From NCBI RefSeq assembly GCF_022581195.2, contig NC_061471.1, forward strand, positions 8,866,001 through 8,930,000: a DNA stretch of 64,000 bases. Reading direction: 5' to 3'. The DNA is from Helicoverpa zea. Its lineage: Eukaryota; Arthropoda; Insecta; Lepidoptera; Noctuidae. The notes below the pieces were generated by a model, which worked only from the letters and a program-made list of their open reading frames with translations, searched no databases and was not told where the DNA came from. Both the position numbers and the translations under genes were made by a program. This document shows positions 27,001 through 39,000 of the stretch, piece by piece; within the stretch, counting starts at the first letter, position 1; every line of letters starts with the position of its first letter.

Positions 27001-30000
27001 GCACAACAGCCGATCGCTCAGCAAACCAGAATTGGTTGGATTTTGTCGGGAAACATTAATTGTTCAAGTTTTAACTGTCATGTAGTTTTGAATAAAGAAG
27101 ACGACATATCGAGGTTCTGGGAAATGGAAGAGGTCGTTGAAAAAAATGCATTGACAGAAAGAGAGCAGTGCTGTGAAGACTTTTATTCATCGACTACCCA
27201 GAGATTGCCCAACGGGAAATATGTCGTGCGCTACCCGATGAGAGAGAACTTTGAAACGCATTTAGGTCCATCGAAACCAAAAGCCATTGCACAGCTGAAG
27301 CACTTGGAAACTAGATTAGCCAAGAATGACAAATTGCATGAAGACTATAGCAAATTCATTGACGAGTATATAGCACTCGGGCACATGAAGAAATGCTTGG
27401 AGGAAAAGAACCCGCAATGTTTCTTGCCCCACCATGACATTCATAAAGAAGATTCCACTACAACAAAATTGCGTGTAGTATTCAATGCGTCAGCCAAAAC
27501 GAAGTCAGGTTATAGCCTCAATGACCTGATGGAGTGTGGCCCAAAGTTGCATAATGACATCCAAGGACTATTGATCAATTGGCGAACATTTAGATATGTC
27601 TATGTAGCAGATTGCGAGAAGATGTATAGAATGATATTGGTCCATGAAGCTGACCAGCATCTGCAGAAAATCGTATGGAGGAATAAGAAGAGTATAGAGG
27701 AATATCAGTTATGCACGTTAACATATGGCACAAAAGCAGCACCTTTTTTAGCCTTAAGAACCTTAAAACAAATTGCGGAAGACGAGAAAAATAGGTATCC
27801 TTTAGCGGCGAACATCGTATTAAAAAATGCATACGTCGACGATTTGCTGGCAGGAAATAATAATGCTGACATTGCAAAACGAACGCAAACCGAACTAATT
27901 GACATGTTAAAAGGTGCAGGCATCAATTTGCGTAAATGGTCCAGCAACACACCTGAACTTCTAAATCACTTAAATCCAGATCAACTAGGCATGACAAGCA
28001 TCGATTTTAAATGTGCACAATCGACAAAAACTCTTGGACTTAAGTGGGAACCAACGTCAGACTCCTTTACATTTGAGAATAAAATAAATTATAAGACAGT
28101 TGACAAATACACAAAACGCATGATGCTATCGGATATGTCTAAGTTATTTGATCCTTTAGGTTGGTTAGCACCTATTACAATAAAAACAAAAATCTTATTT
28201 CAAAAGCTGTGGTATACAGGGACTACATGGGATGATCCAATTCCTGAGGACATCAAACAAGAATGGATCAAGATCCGGGACGATTTAAGGAATATAGAGC
28301 AATTTGGCATACCTAGATGGATAGGAAATACTGAAAAACCTATTCAGTTGCACGGATTCTCTGACGCTTCGGAGAAAGCAATGGCATGTGCGGTTTACAC
28401 TAGAACAAACGATGAGAATGGTCAAATTTTAATGACATTATTGGCTGCAAAAACAAAACTCGCGCCCGTCAAAAAGCCTGCTACTCTACCGCGTTTAGAA
28501 CTTTGCGCTGCCGTTCTACTGACAAAACTAATAAATAAGATAAAAACAGCATTGCCAGAAAACGTGACAGCAGAGATTTTCGGATGGACAGATTCCATGG
28601 TGGTACTGGGGTGGCTTCAAGGCGACCAGTCAAGGTGGAAAACTTTTGTTGCGAATCGGGTACGTGAAATAGTTGACATAATACCTGCGTCACGATGGAG
28701 GCACGTGAAGTCGGAGGAAAATGCAGCAGATTGCGCTACCAGGGGCTTAAATCCCTCGCAACTATTGGACAACAAGTTGTGGTGGAATGGACCTTCGTGG
28801 CTCAAGAATGATATCAATGCAGAACTACCAATAATTGAACCTCCCAATTTAGAGATCAAAAACGACAGATCATCATGTGTAACACAAATAATTACACCGT
28901 CTATTATAATTGAAATATTAAACAAACACAGTAAAGTGACACGAGTAGTGAGGATTATTTGTTGGATATCACGTTTCATACAGCGCGCGCGACGAAATAA
29001 CTTTGCATTAAATAATTACTTAACTGCAAATGAAATGAAATCAGCTTTACAAAGAATAATTAAAGCAGTCCAAGCACAACACTTTAGCGAGACTATAAAT
29101 AATGTTATGAAGAATAAACCTGTTTCATCCAAAAGTTCGCTGTTGACATTAAATCGGTTGTTAGATAAAGATGGGATTTTGAGAGTCGGTGGGAGATTGA
29201 AACATTCTAACTTGAGATATGACAGAAAATATCCCATTCTATTGCCAAAAGACTCTCATTTGACACGCCTCATCATTGAGGAGGCTCACAAAGGAACTCT
29301 TCATGGGGGTGCCACTCTTACGCTAGCGTATACACGCTACCATTATTGGATTATATCTGGAAACAGAACTGTCAAGAAAAGAATTCGTCAATGTGTCCAA
29401 TGCATGCGACATAATCCGCGAAGTCCACAGCAAATCATGGGTAACCTTCCAGAGCCCAGAGTGACACCATCACGCCCATTTACACACACCGGCGTGAATT
29501 TCACGGGATTTGTGGATATAAAAGCAAGTAAAGGCAGGGGCATAAAAACCTTAAAAGGCTACATAGCCGTATTTGTCTGCTTCTCTACAAAAGCTATGCA
29601 TTTAGAGTTAGTGACTGATTTGAGCAGTGCATCATTTTTAGCTGCTTTTAAACGAATGTGTGGACGCCGTGGAGTACCTAAACATGTTTATTCTGACAAT
29701 GGTACCAATTTTGTTGGTGCAGCAAAAATTCTAAGCAAACAGTATAAGGAGGCTTTGGACAGCATCAACACCGATTTCTTAGATGACGTTAGCAATATGG
29801 GTGTCACTTGGCATTTCAATGCGCCAGCATGGCCAAGTGCCGGGGGTCTTTGGGAGGCCGCGGTAAAAAGTGTCAAACATCATCTTAAACGCGTTATCGG
29901 AGAACAAAAATTGACATTTGATGAGTTTTACACGTTGCTAGCCCAAATAGAAGCTTGCGTCAATTCAAGACCACTGTATGCTTTGACAGAGAATATGGAA

Positions 30001-33000
30001 GAAGAGGTTTTGACACCTGGTCATTTTCTGATAGGGGGTCCATTGCTATCAACGCCTCTAGAAGATCCGGAAGAACCTCATCACCCACATACTCGTTGGC
30101 AGTTAGTGCAAAAAATGCATATATCGTTTTGGAACAAATGGTCTAAAGAATACTTACACCGGTTGCAAACTCGCAGTAAATGGCATCACGGTAAACCAAA
30201 CGTACAAGTGAATGACATTGTCTTGGTTAACGAAGAGAATATGCCACCGTCGAAATGGGCAATGGGGAAGATAACGGAAGTACATGCAGGAAAAGATGGA
30301 TGTGTTCGTGTAGTGACATTAAAAACCAAGAACGGATACTTAAAACGACCTATTATAAAACTAACACCCTTACCCGTGTGCCCAGAAAATAGCGACGTCA
30401 GTCGGAAACATGAAGAAGAGAAAAATGACAACACGCCTACTGAAAGATCCAATCGTAGCACTAGGAATAGAAAACAAACAAGTCGCTCGTATTTCGTAGC
30501 TATGTTAACCTTGCTCCTGACGCTGATAGTTCCTTCTATGCAACAAAGCTTTAATATCACTATGTTTACCAATACAAACACGCTTTATTTTAACAAAATC
30601 GCTGACATGAGAATCGTCCAAGATCAATGGAAGGTGGTCGTTTACTACAATATGACAAAATATTGGCAGAACATGGCTGACATTCAAAATTATGTTAATC
30701 ATTTTAAAGATTTAAGTAAGGACGAAGTGATATTTAAACCAATAATTTCACAGTTTGAACACGAATTAAATGAAATTAACTATTACAATGAATTATTGCA
30801 AGCTAAGAGTCCGCCACGGGTGAAAAGAGGACTAATAAATGGCATAGGAAATATCGCTAACTCTTTATTCGGTGTTCTAGATGACAAGTTTGCAGAAAAA
30901 TACGAAAGTGATATAACTTCAATTAAAAATAATGAAGGGCATTTATTAAATATGATACGAAATCAAACATCGATTTTGGAGGCCGAAAATAACATCCTGA
31001 AACGCAATGAAGATATAATGAACAGTCACTTCCAGTACATTAACAAACACCTAAAGAATATGACAGCGGCTCTTAACGAAGTGCGTCAGGTAACAAATCA
31101 TCAAATGCAAGCTTTTTCTATCTTAACAACGGCGGTGTCTGTCGATGTTATATTGTCTAACTTAAGAAGAGTTCAAGAAACGTTAGTTGACACTATTACA
31201 AACATCCACCAAGGGCGAATTGACATACACCTAATATCGCCGAATGAATTACAAAATCAGCTCAATCTCATCTCGGGACGACTACAGGGTGAATTGATAG
31301 TACCCACTACTATTGGAAGAGAATAGGGTTGTTTCCTAGTATTCATTTAGTTAAAATTAAATAAATGCAACGAAAGTTCACAAAACTAGAAACACGATAA
31401 GCTATATTATATTATTTATAACTGACCATATATTTTTTAATTAATTTATGAAATTTTAATTTTGAGCCTGTGACGTCACGCCATTAAAAACGACGAGAAG
31501 AGACCGATGACGTCATCCTTTCTATATTTGACAGTGACAAGTATTTGACAGTGACAGATATATCGAAATAACCTCAGAATTAATGTTTTGTTTATTTGCT
31601 TCTGTAAAGTTCTGTGTGTTAATTGCATTTAAGTGATACAACTGCTAAAGAATTATGGAGAAAGGATTTATGAAAGCTGATAGTTCCAATCTGCCAAGAG
31701 TAGACTCTTTTATGGTCGCTCAATTCTTTGCCAATAACCAAGATTTTTATTCAGCGGTACGTGGATGAACAGTTTATTTAGAGCACTAATGGTCGTATTT
31801 CCACAGTCTCACACAACACAAACCTTGTAGACATTCATTTAATTTAAGTTTTTTGAAAAAGCATCAAATCTTTTCGAACGCGGACACAAACATAACCTCA
31901 ATATAAATACTTATACTATAATATAAACTTTACGTTTCTTTGCACCATTTCATTTTTCCGCGTACACAACTCAAAACATTTGAGGTATTTTATTTTTGTG
32001 CAAATGTATAAAAATAATCTATATGTATAAAATATTATAGTTTTTGTAGCTATTTTATAAAAATACATTATTAAAATTAAGAAATCCATTAGTTGGTATG
32101 TTAGTTTTTTCTCGTTAGATGTGCTTTAAAATGTAAAGGAATGAACAGAGAACGTTGACGTCACAGTCACGTGATCTAGCGTTTTCTGAGCAATATTTTA
32201 AGACAAATAGAAAAACATGTAATACATAAAAAATAAAAAGATTTGAGACGAAAAATGAAAGAGAGGGTGATCTTAAAATTATTTAGAAGCTATCTAAATA
32301 GATTTCCGAAAATTGGAAACAACCCTATTATATCAATTGATACAAATGCGTACCAAAATAACAAAAGCTTTTCTAATTACAGAAATTAGAATTCCACTAC
32401 TTAATCCGAATCAATTCGAACTTAGTAAAATTATATCTTTGCCAGTAATAATTAGTGACAAAACCATTTACAACATTCCCATAACTCCCTACATTGCAGT
32501 GAACATGAAAAAAGATGTGATTATACCAATGACGGAAAACGACATAAAAACATGTAAGAAATATCAGAATGAGAAGTTGATATGCTACGAAAGTATTCCC
32601 ATGATTAATGTCCACTTTGACAAGTCAATATGTACAATGAGTTTATACAACAATAATAATGACACCTTTTGTCGGACGAAGCTCAGACAATGTACCGATA
32701 ACTGGATTAAATTACAATCGCCCGGCGCGTGGCTATACTCATGTTGCCGGGAATGCAAAGTTCGCATTTTGTGTCCAGCTGGTCTTAATACAAAACAATT
32801 GCAGGGCAGTGGCTTGATGGATATAGGTCAAGGTTGCATGGTTAAGGGAGACACATTTACCATACAAGCGGAGCATGATTATAGCAATAGACTATTTCTG
32901 CAACCACATATTGAGATTCCTAAAGCACGATCCATGTCTCCGATGAATGATATCATCAATTCTTCTTTTGTACAGATTCCTCTAGAGTATCAGACGGAAA

Positions 33001-36000
33001 ATCATGATGACATGTATAAATCTATAAAACAGCAACTAGAAGAATTGAAAAATCAAAACTTGCAACAAATTGATGAGATGAGTGATACTACGCATTACAC
33101 AATTATCTATTCAACTTTGATCCTGGTGGTACTGTTTCTCATGGCTTCTACCATATTCCGACTCGGGAGAAAATGGCTGACAAGACGGCATGTCAACAGG
33201 GCGCAGCAGCAGCAACAACAGCGAGCCCAGGGTTCCGACTTGAAACGCAGTCGGAGTCGTGATAGTGTTGTGAGTGAAAGTGGTGTGAGTGCGCGACACA
33301 CTACTATGTCAATATCTCGCGAAATCAGTGATTCAAGATTCAGTGTGGACAGGGCCACGTCCCCTGCATTAACCAGGACAATTAAGTTTGATGCCTTACC
33401 AAAACCGTAGTGGACTATTTACAATTTCATACAACTGTCTATTTAGACACGTTATGATTTACTTATATAATCTCTTTTTACATGTTTTATTTTTATTGTT
33501 TTTTTCATATGCATAGTCTTTTGTTGTTGTTGGCAATATGTGCAAGCCATTATTTAAAATACATAATTTAGCATTAAGTATTTTTGTCATTGTCGGATCG
33601 GATTACGAAACCGACCTAATTCCTATATGTATTAGTTATGTTATGACAGTGCATTAAAGGCATTCAGCTCGTACTGACGTATATTATTCCCCGTAGCTAT
33701 TCTCCCTGACATTCTGACATCTTCTTGTGTGGGTTACGTGAGGCTCGCACAACTACGAAATAACGAACAAACGAACAAATAGAGGCTTAAACAATTTCCA
33801 AATAACTTTTTAACAAAATATTTCACTCCACTCAACTACAACTATATTTATATTAACATTTTTACCATAACTTATAATAACCGATACTAATATAAGCTTA
33901 CCAAATAAGGTTCAGAAGAAGAAACAGCACCATCCGTGTTGACATTCATAGTAATAAACTTAACTAGGGCCGGCACGAAATGCTCGCACTCCAATATAAC
34001 GCGACCCATAGTCTGAGTGCTACTTCCTTCAGTCTGAAACAAAACAATATTTTTAAGAATTTATTGAAGACAAAAATAGAAGATTTTTTTTAATGGGATT
34101 TTGGTGTTTCGTAGAAAATAATATGTCATACCTGTAAAGGCAAGCTCGCAATCCACGCCAAGGCTTGCATTGATAACACCCAGCATCTCAGTGATATGTT
34201 TTCTAACCTGTAAATATTTTTGTGTTAGATTAATTACATAAGGTGGTAAATATTATTATGTAACAAAATAACGATGGATATTATTCTATACAGAACCTTT
34301 CGTTCCAGAAAATTATTACACAAATATTTAAAAACATCTTAAGTATTTGTGTTACGTTTTCACATGCAAACGGTGGAACTGATCTTAACGAAAATTGGCA
34401 GGAATATGGTTTATACTTACAGGCTACTTCTTCACTGTTATGGTAGTTTCGATGGGACTACTGGGAACAGCTGTTTTTTCAACAGAAATGTCGTATATAC
34501 GTACGTGCAGAGCGAGTGCAGCGTGGCGTTGACGGTGTCGGAGGCGAGGCGGATGCGCGGCGTGTCGGCGGGCACGGCCAGCGTGGCCAGCGACCACGCG
34601 CCGCCGCTGCCCCACGCCGACCCGTTCAGCGTCAGCCACAGCGAGATCACGTTCTCCATGAATGTGCAGTCCATCTGGGAAAAAAACATTTAAAAAATAA
34701 GTAAAATGTTTTGCGTCACAGCCTAAAAACGTCAACTTCTGGACAAAAGCCTACCCTAAGGTAACTTCTTTTGTCATAATTCTAAAAACATTCACATTAT
34801 ACCACCAGGTATAGCGAATAATTCTACAGCTTCTTGAACATGAAGTTAAGAAAGTATAACATTGCTCTTCTTACGTGTATGTCCTAAACAATTATAGTAT
34901 TCATGCTAGGACATCCCTGACAGTATATAACTGATAGTTATAGATATGTAATCTGACAATATCGTTTCACATAGTTTTGAATCGCACCTGATAATGGAAC
35001 TCCAACGCCAGATGTCTGAACACATCATAGAGCGTATGTGTAAGTGGCGGGTGAGGCCTGTGCGGTGGCGGCGGGGCCCGCGGCGGCGGCGGCGGGGCCG
35101 GGGGCGGGGCCCGCACGGCGGCCGCTAGGGCCCCCGCGGTACCCAGTAGAGCGCGACGAGCGTGGGCCTCGCCTGCGCCGCCGCAGCCTCCACCTCCCGC
35201 TTCTAGACGCGCGTCCCAGCATACTGATACGTTGCTAAACACACGGAATACATTTCTGCGTTATATTTATTTACACGAAAAACTGATTTAAAACTTTCGT
35301 TTCTTCAGTCATCTTTAGTTTTAAAAAACTGGTAACTTAGTCTGTACACGTTTCAAAAAAGAGGCGAATTTGATCTGAACTTAAGAAGATAGATATAAAA
35401 AAATGTTTGTTGGTAAAACATAAAAAAAAACAACGCAATTATTATTTATCTTCTAAGAATAAAACAAAGCAAAAATATCAATCAACAATGTACAATAAAG
35501 AACTACTCATTGATCATAACTTACCTTGAACTATTATCAACAACCAGTTTCGTCCTGGTCTCCTTCTTGACAGCATCAATAAAGTATTGTTCTAACTTCT
35601 CTTCCGAAGACTCCGAGTCATCAGACTCAGCTACCTGAGTCAACTGCTCCTCCACATCGATATCTAGGGAGAAGGAAATGCATCGGTCAAACATCGATAT
35701 GGAAAATTATCGATAAAGCAAACGGATACAAGCTGACCACATTTAACGATAACAACGAGGTTTTATACTAGAACCGTGTTTTATGTGGTTGTTAACCTTT
35801 TGGACGCCAAAATAGTTTATAGTTCGGCCATTCAGAGAATGCGTTCCTGACACGTCGCGATTGAACTGACGACGTAACTACATTCATTGATTATTGATAT
35901 AATAATGTTGTTTTAATGCTCCTCAATTGTTAAAACGGTAAACAACCAGCAAAAATATTTTTATCGTAACTGCAACGCCATTGCAAAGTTACGTCGTCAG

Positions 36001-39000
36001 TTCAATCGCGACGTGTCAGGAACGCATTCTCTGAATGGCCGAACTATAGTTTGTGAAAAATGATACACCCATAAAATAGTTCTAAGGTGCACAAATGGTT
36101 ATGTGGTGGCGATCAAAAGATTAAATTCAAAAGCTGCTATGATGGTGAATGTTTCATGAACTGTCACTAAGCGTGCTCCACTAATATGCGTTTCATGAAA
36201 TGCTATGATCCTGGAAATGTTTATTGAAGCAGACAATGTATGAATGATCATTTAGAATCCGTTTGCCCAAATATGTTAGCCCTTTAGGGTAAGGCGTAAT
36301 TTCTAAATTCGTAAATAAAAACCTTCTTTAAAGCCCATTTAGAGGCAGCAAGAAGCCCGTCCGTGTTGTAAAAAAAGCAAAGAAAAAAAACATCAACGCA
36401 TCAATTCGTCTAATAAACAGTCACGCTGAAGCGCAATCGATATTCGAATCGTTACTAACTCGTTATAATCGATTAGATGCTATGGTGCTATGCAAATGTG
36501 TAGCGGTTAGGTGTGGTCTGTCGTCCTACACACACTACATATCAGTGCAAACCGAACTAAGCCCGGTCATCGACCTTACAGACATATAGACTTGTTATTT
36601 TATGTATAATGTCCTTACTTGCTAAATTGACACCTGCTGTGGAAAATAGTTTGGGCTTGAAGTTGGTAGTCTTCCCCAGACCAAAACTATCCGCTAACAA
36701 ATCTGCAATAACAATAACACAGCAAGTCAATTCTGCTATCTCTTTTAGAAAACGGGGAGCGCGACAATTTTATCGATATCGATAAGGAAAAACCAGATTG
36801 ATCTTGTACAACATTAATTTTGGTTACAATTTTGTTTTCTTTTTTTAAATTAAAATGAATGAAAATAAAAATTGAATCAAAAATAAATTCCTGACTACAA
36901 TTTTGAAATGTTTCGTTAGAGCTGTGCCTGTGTGGATCACTATGCGGTTTTCACTGATTTGTAGGATCAGAAATGAGTTTGCTAACGACATCTACTGGTT
37001 TGGAATACAAACACTTATATGTAAGTAATACATGGGGATTGTACCCTATACTTAAAGTATAACATGTTTTACCACTTTACATTGTTATATTCCGTTTTAC
37101 ACATAGACGCATTATAATGTAGGACTACACAATGGAGAATGAACGCAATCTATTCATCCGTGTGCTGCGTGGAAATGTTAGTGTACAATGCAAATCATTC
37201 AATCATTCAAAGTGCAGTATGACGCTAATTTCTTACTGCAAATGTCTGACATGACGCATGTGCATCTATATAATGATAAAATTATGCTAAGTTTCCTATT
37301 TTATTTATTACTATCAAAAATTTCAACTTCTGCCCAAATGTTCGGAGATTTTAGATGAGGTGTCAATATCGGGATACAATTTTGGACTGCATTTTCTTAG
37401 ACGTACATATTTATACTGATAAACTTGTTAAATCCTCGAGTTGGGAGCGTACTAAATATTGACGTGTCCTATATCATTTTACATCAGTAAACTTGTAAAG
37501 AAAGCTCTTGAAGTTTCATACATTTTTACAACCCACACAAACTTTACACATATCCATACCATATTTACAAAATGTGTCCCCTTACCACCCTGTATATTGT
37601 AAGCACTATACATTGACATCAATGTACTGAATAAGTTAAATGTGCCATTCTTACTCATTTGTTGCCCTTTGAACAGGTTACCGGCTATTGCAAAAGTCAA
37701 CCTTAACTCTAACACATAAAATTGAAAATTATTTACATTTTATACATATTACAGACAGCACATTCACTTACATCAGTACAAAGATGTCTTACGGCGAATT
37801 TCACCTGCCTATCTATAGATTTGCTTACCAAGAGATGGGATAGCATCTCTAGAGAGCAAATTTATAGATAGATAGCATATAGAATCCGCAAATAACAAAT
37901 ACATAAGGCAAACTGACCTGCAACAGTAGGTCCCTTGAACTTGCGCGTTTTGACGCCGGGAGCGGCTCCGGGTATGGAGTGCACGCGGATAACGCGGGAG
38001 GAACCCGCGCCGCTCCATGATTCCTCGTTTGGAGGACTCGAGGGGGAATCTCCTGATTCGTATTCGACTAGGTCCTGTAGGAAAATTGGGTGTCTTAGAA
38101 GATTCTAGATGTTACCGATTTTGTACAAGATATAGATAATTGATGGATTTATGCTATAGACGTTGAAAAAAAAACATTTACCTACAATTTATTATGTGAC
38201 GCCGATTAAATATCAACTTGTTAAGACCACGAAATCGACAATTTATTGATTACAGAAGCTTCCAAATGTTGAAGTTGAGATCTAATATCCCAATTTCTGT
38301 ATTTGTTTATAAAGTATATCATAAATATATAGCAGTAAATAAACTTAAAATCCTACAGCATACCTGAAGCAGCGTTGTCAATGCGTGTCTCGGCCAGGGT
38401 GGCAGAGTGACCGCCAGTCTTGCTAAGCCGAGGATGCATGAAGGATCCAGCAAGCTGGCGCCGCCTGATAAAGCGCATAGCCTTCCCACTACCTGTTGAT
38501 TAACATGGAGAAATGTAATATTTGCGAATATTACTTCATTTTGAGATATTATTATAACCCCCTAATGGGGAAGCTTTTTGAGGAAGCTAGCGAAGACTTT
38601 TTATTTAAAAGGACGAATAACTTTGCGGCTGAGATCGATATTGACAGTCAGTCGATGCGAACTCGTACATCCCTAAAACTAGGATGGCGAAGGTGACCTA
38701 CAGGTAAACCTGTTGTTTTTTGCCAGTTGTCCTCCATGGGACCATCCAGCCAACATGAGCGCATCAGCATGAGAGCACGTATCTGCAGCCAGCATATGAG
38801 CCACCAGGGCATGCGCCAGTCGAGCCGCTAACGCCGCCGGTAGTGGACGCGACCGCACCGCGTCTGAGCCTGACGAGCTGGACCATACATACCTTAGCTG
38901 CCAACATGAGTGCATCAGCATGGGAGCAGGTGTCAGCAGCCAGCATGTGTGCCACCAGGGCATGCGCCAGTCGCGCCGCTAACGCCGCCGGTAGGGGCCG

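Larger units (their letters stand above)
24339..33751 (+). mobile_element. BEL/Pao LTR retroelement with env-like region, 9,413 bp, intact LTRs
   Basis: Two 213-bp LTRs that appear identical, each starting TGTGCAAG and ending CTCGCACA, bracket gag-pol plus an envelope-like region. A 5-bp target duplication ACTAC lies at 24334-24338 and 33752-33756. It sits in a BIRC6 intron in the opposite orientation. Identical LTRs imply a very recent insertion. Pao-type domains (gag zinc knuckles, DQGS protease, YVDD reverse transcriptase, HHCC integrase) give the family. A 1,000-bp DNA element interrupts env. Confidence 0.97.

Noticed and set aside
25420..30702. Minus-strand ORFs under the retroelement
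   Set aside because: Shadows of the gag-pol frame with no domains.
31326..32325. Intron within env of the retroelement
   Set aside because: Perfect inverted ends with TA on both sides indicate a transposon; the borders are not GT/AG.
37479..37715. Possible extra BIRC6 exon (minus-strand ORF with GNLFKGQQMSKNG)
   Set aside because: Exons 21 and 22 join in matching phase without it and no similarity to BIRC6 was recognised.
38764..38892. Diverged exon 19 copy as a mutually exclusive alternative exon
   Set aside because: It lacks its own acceptor and a good donor; it is read only as downstream intron after the GTATGT donor of exon 19.
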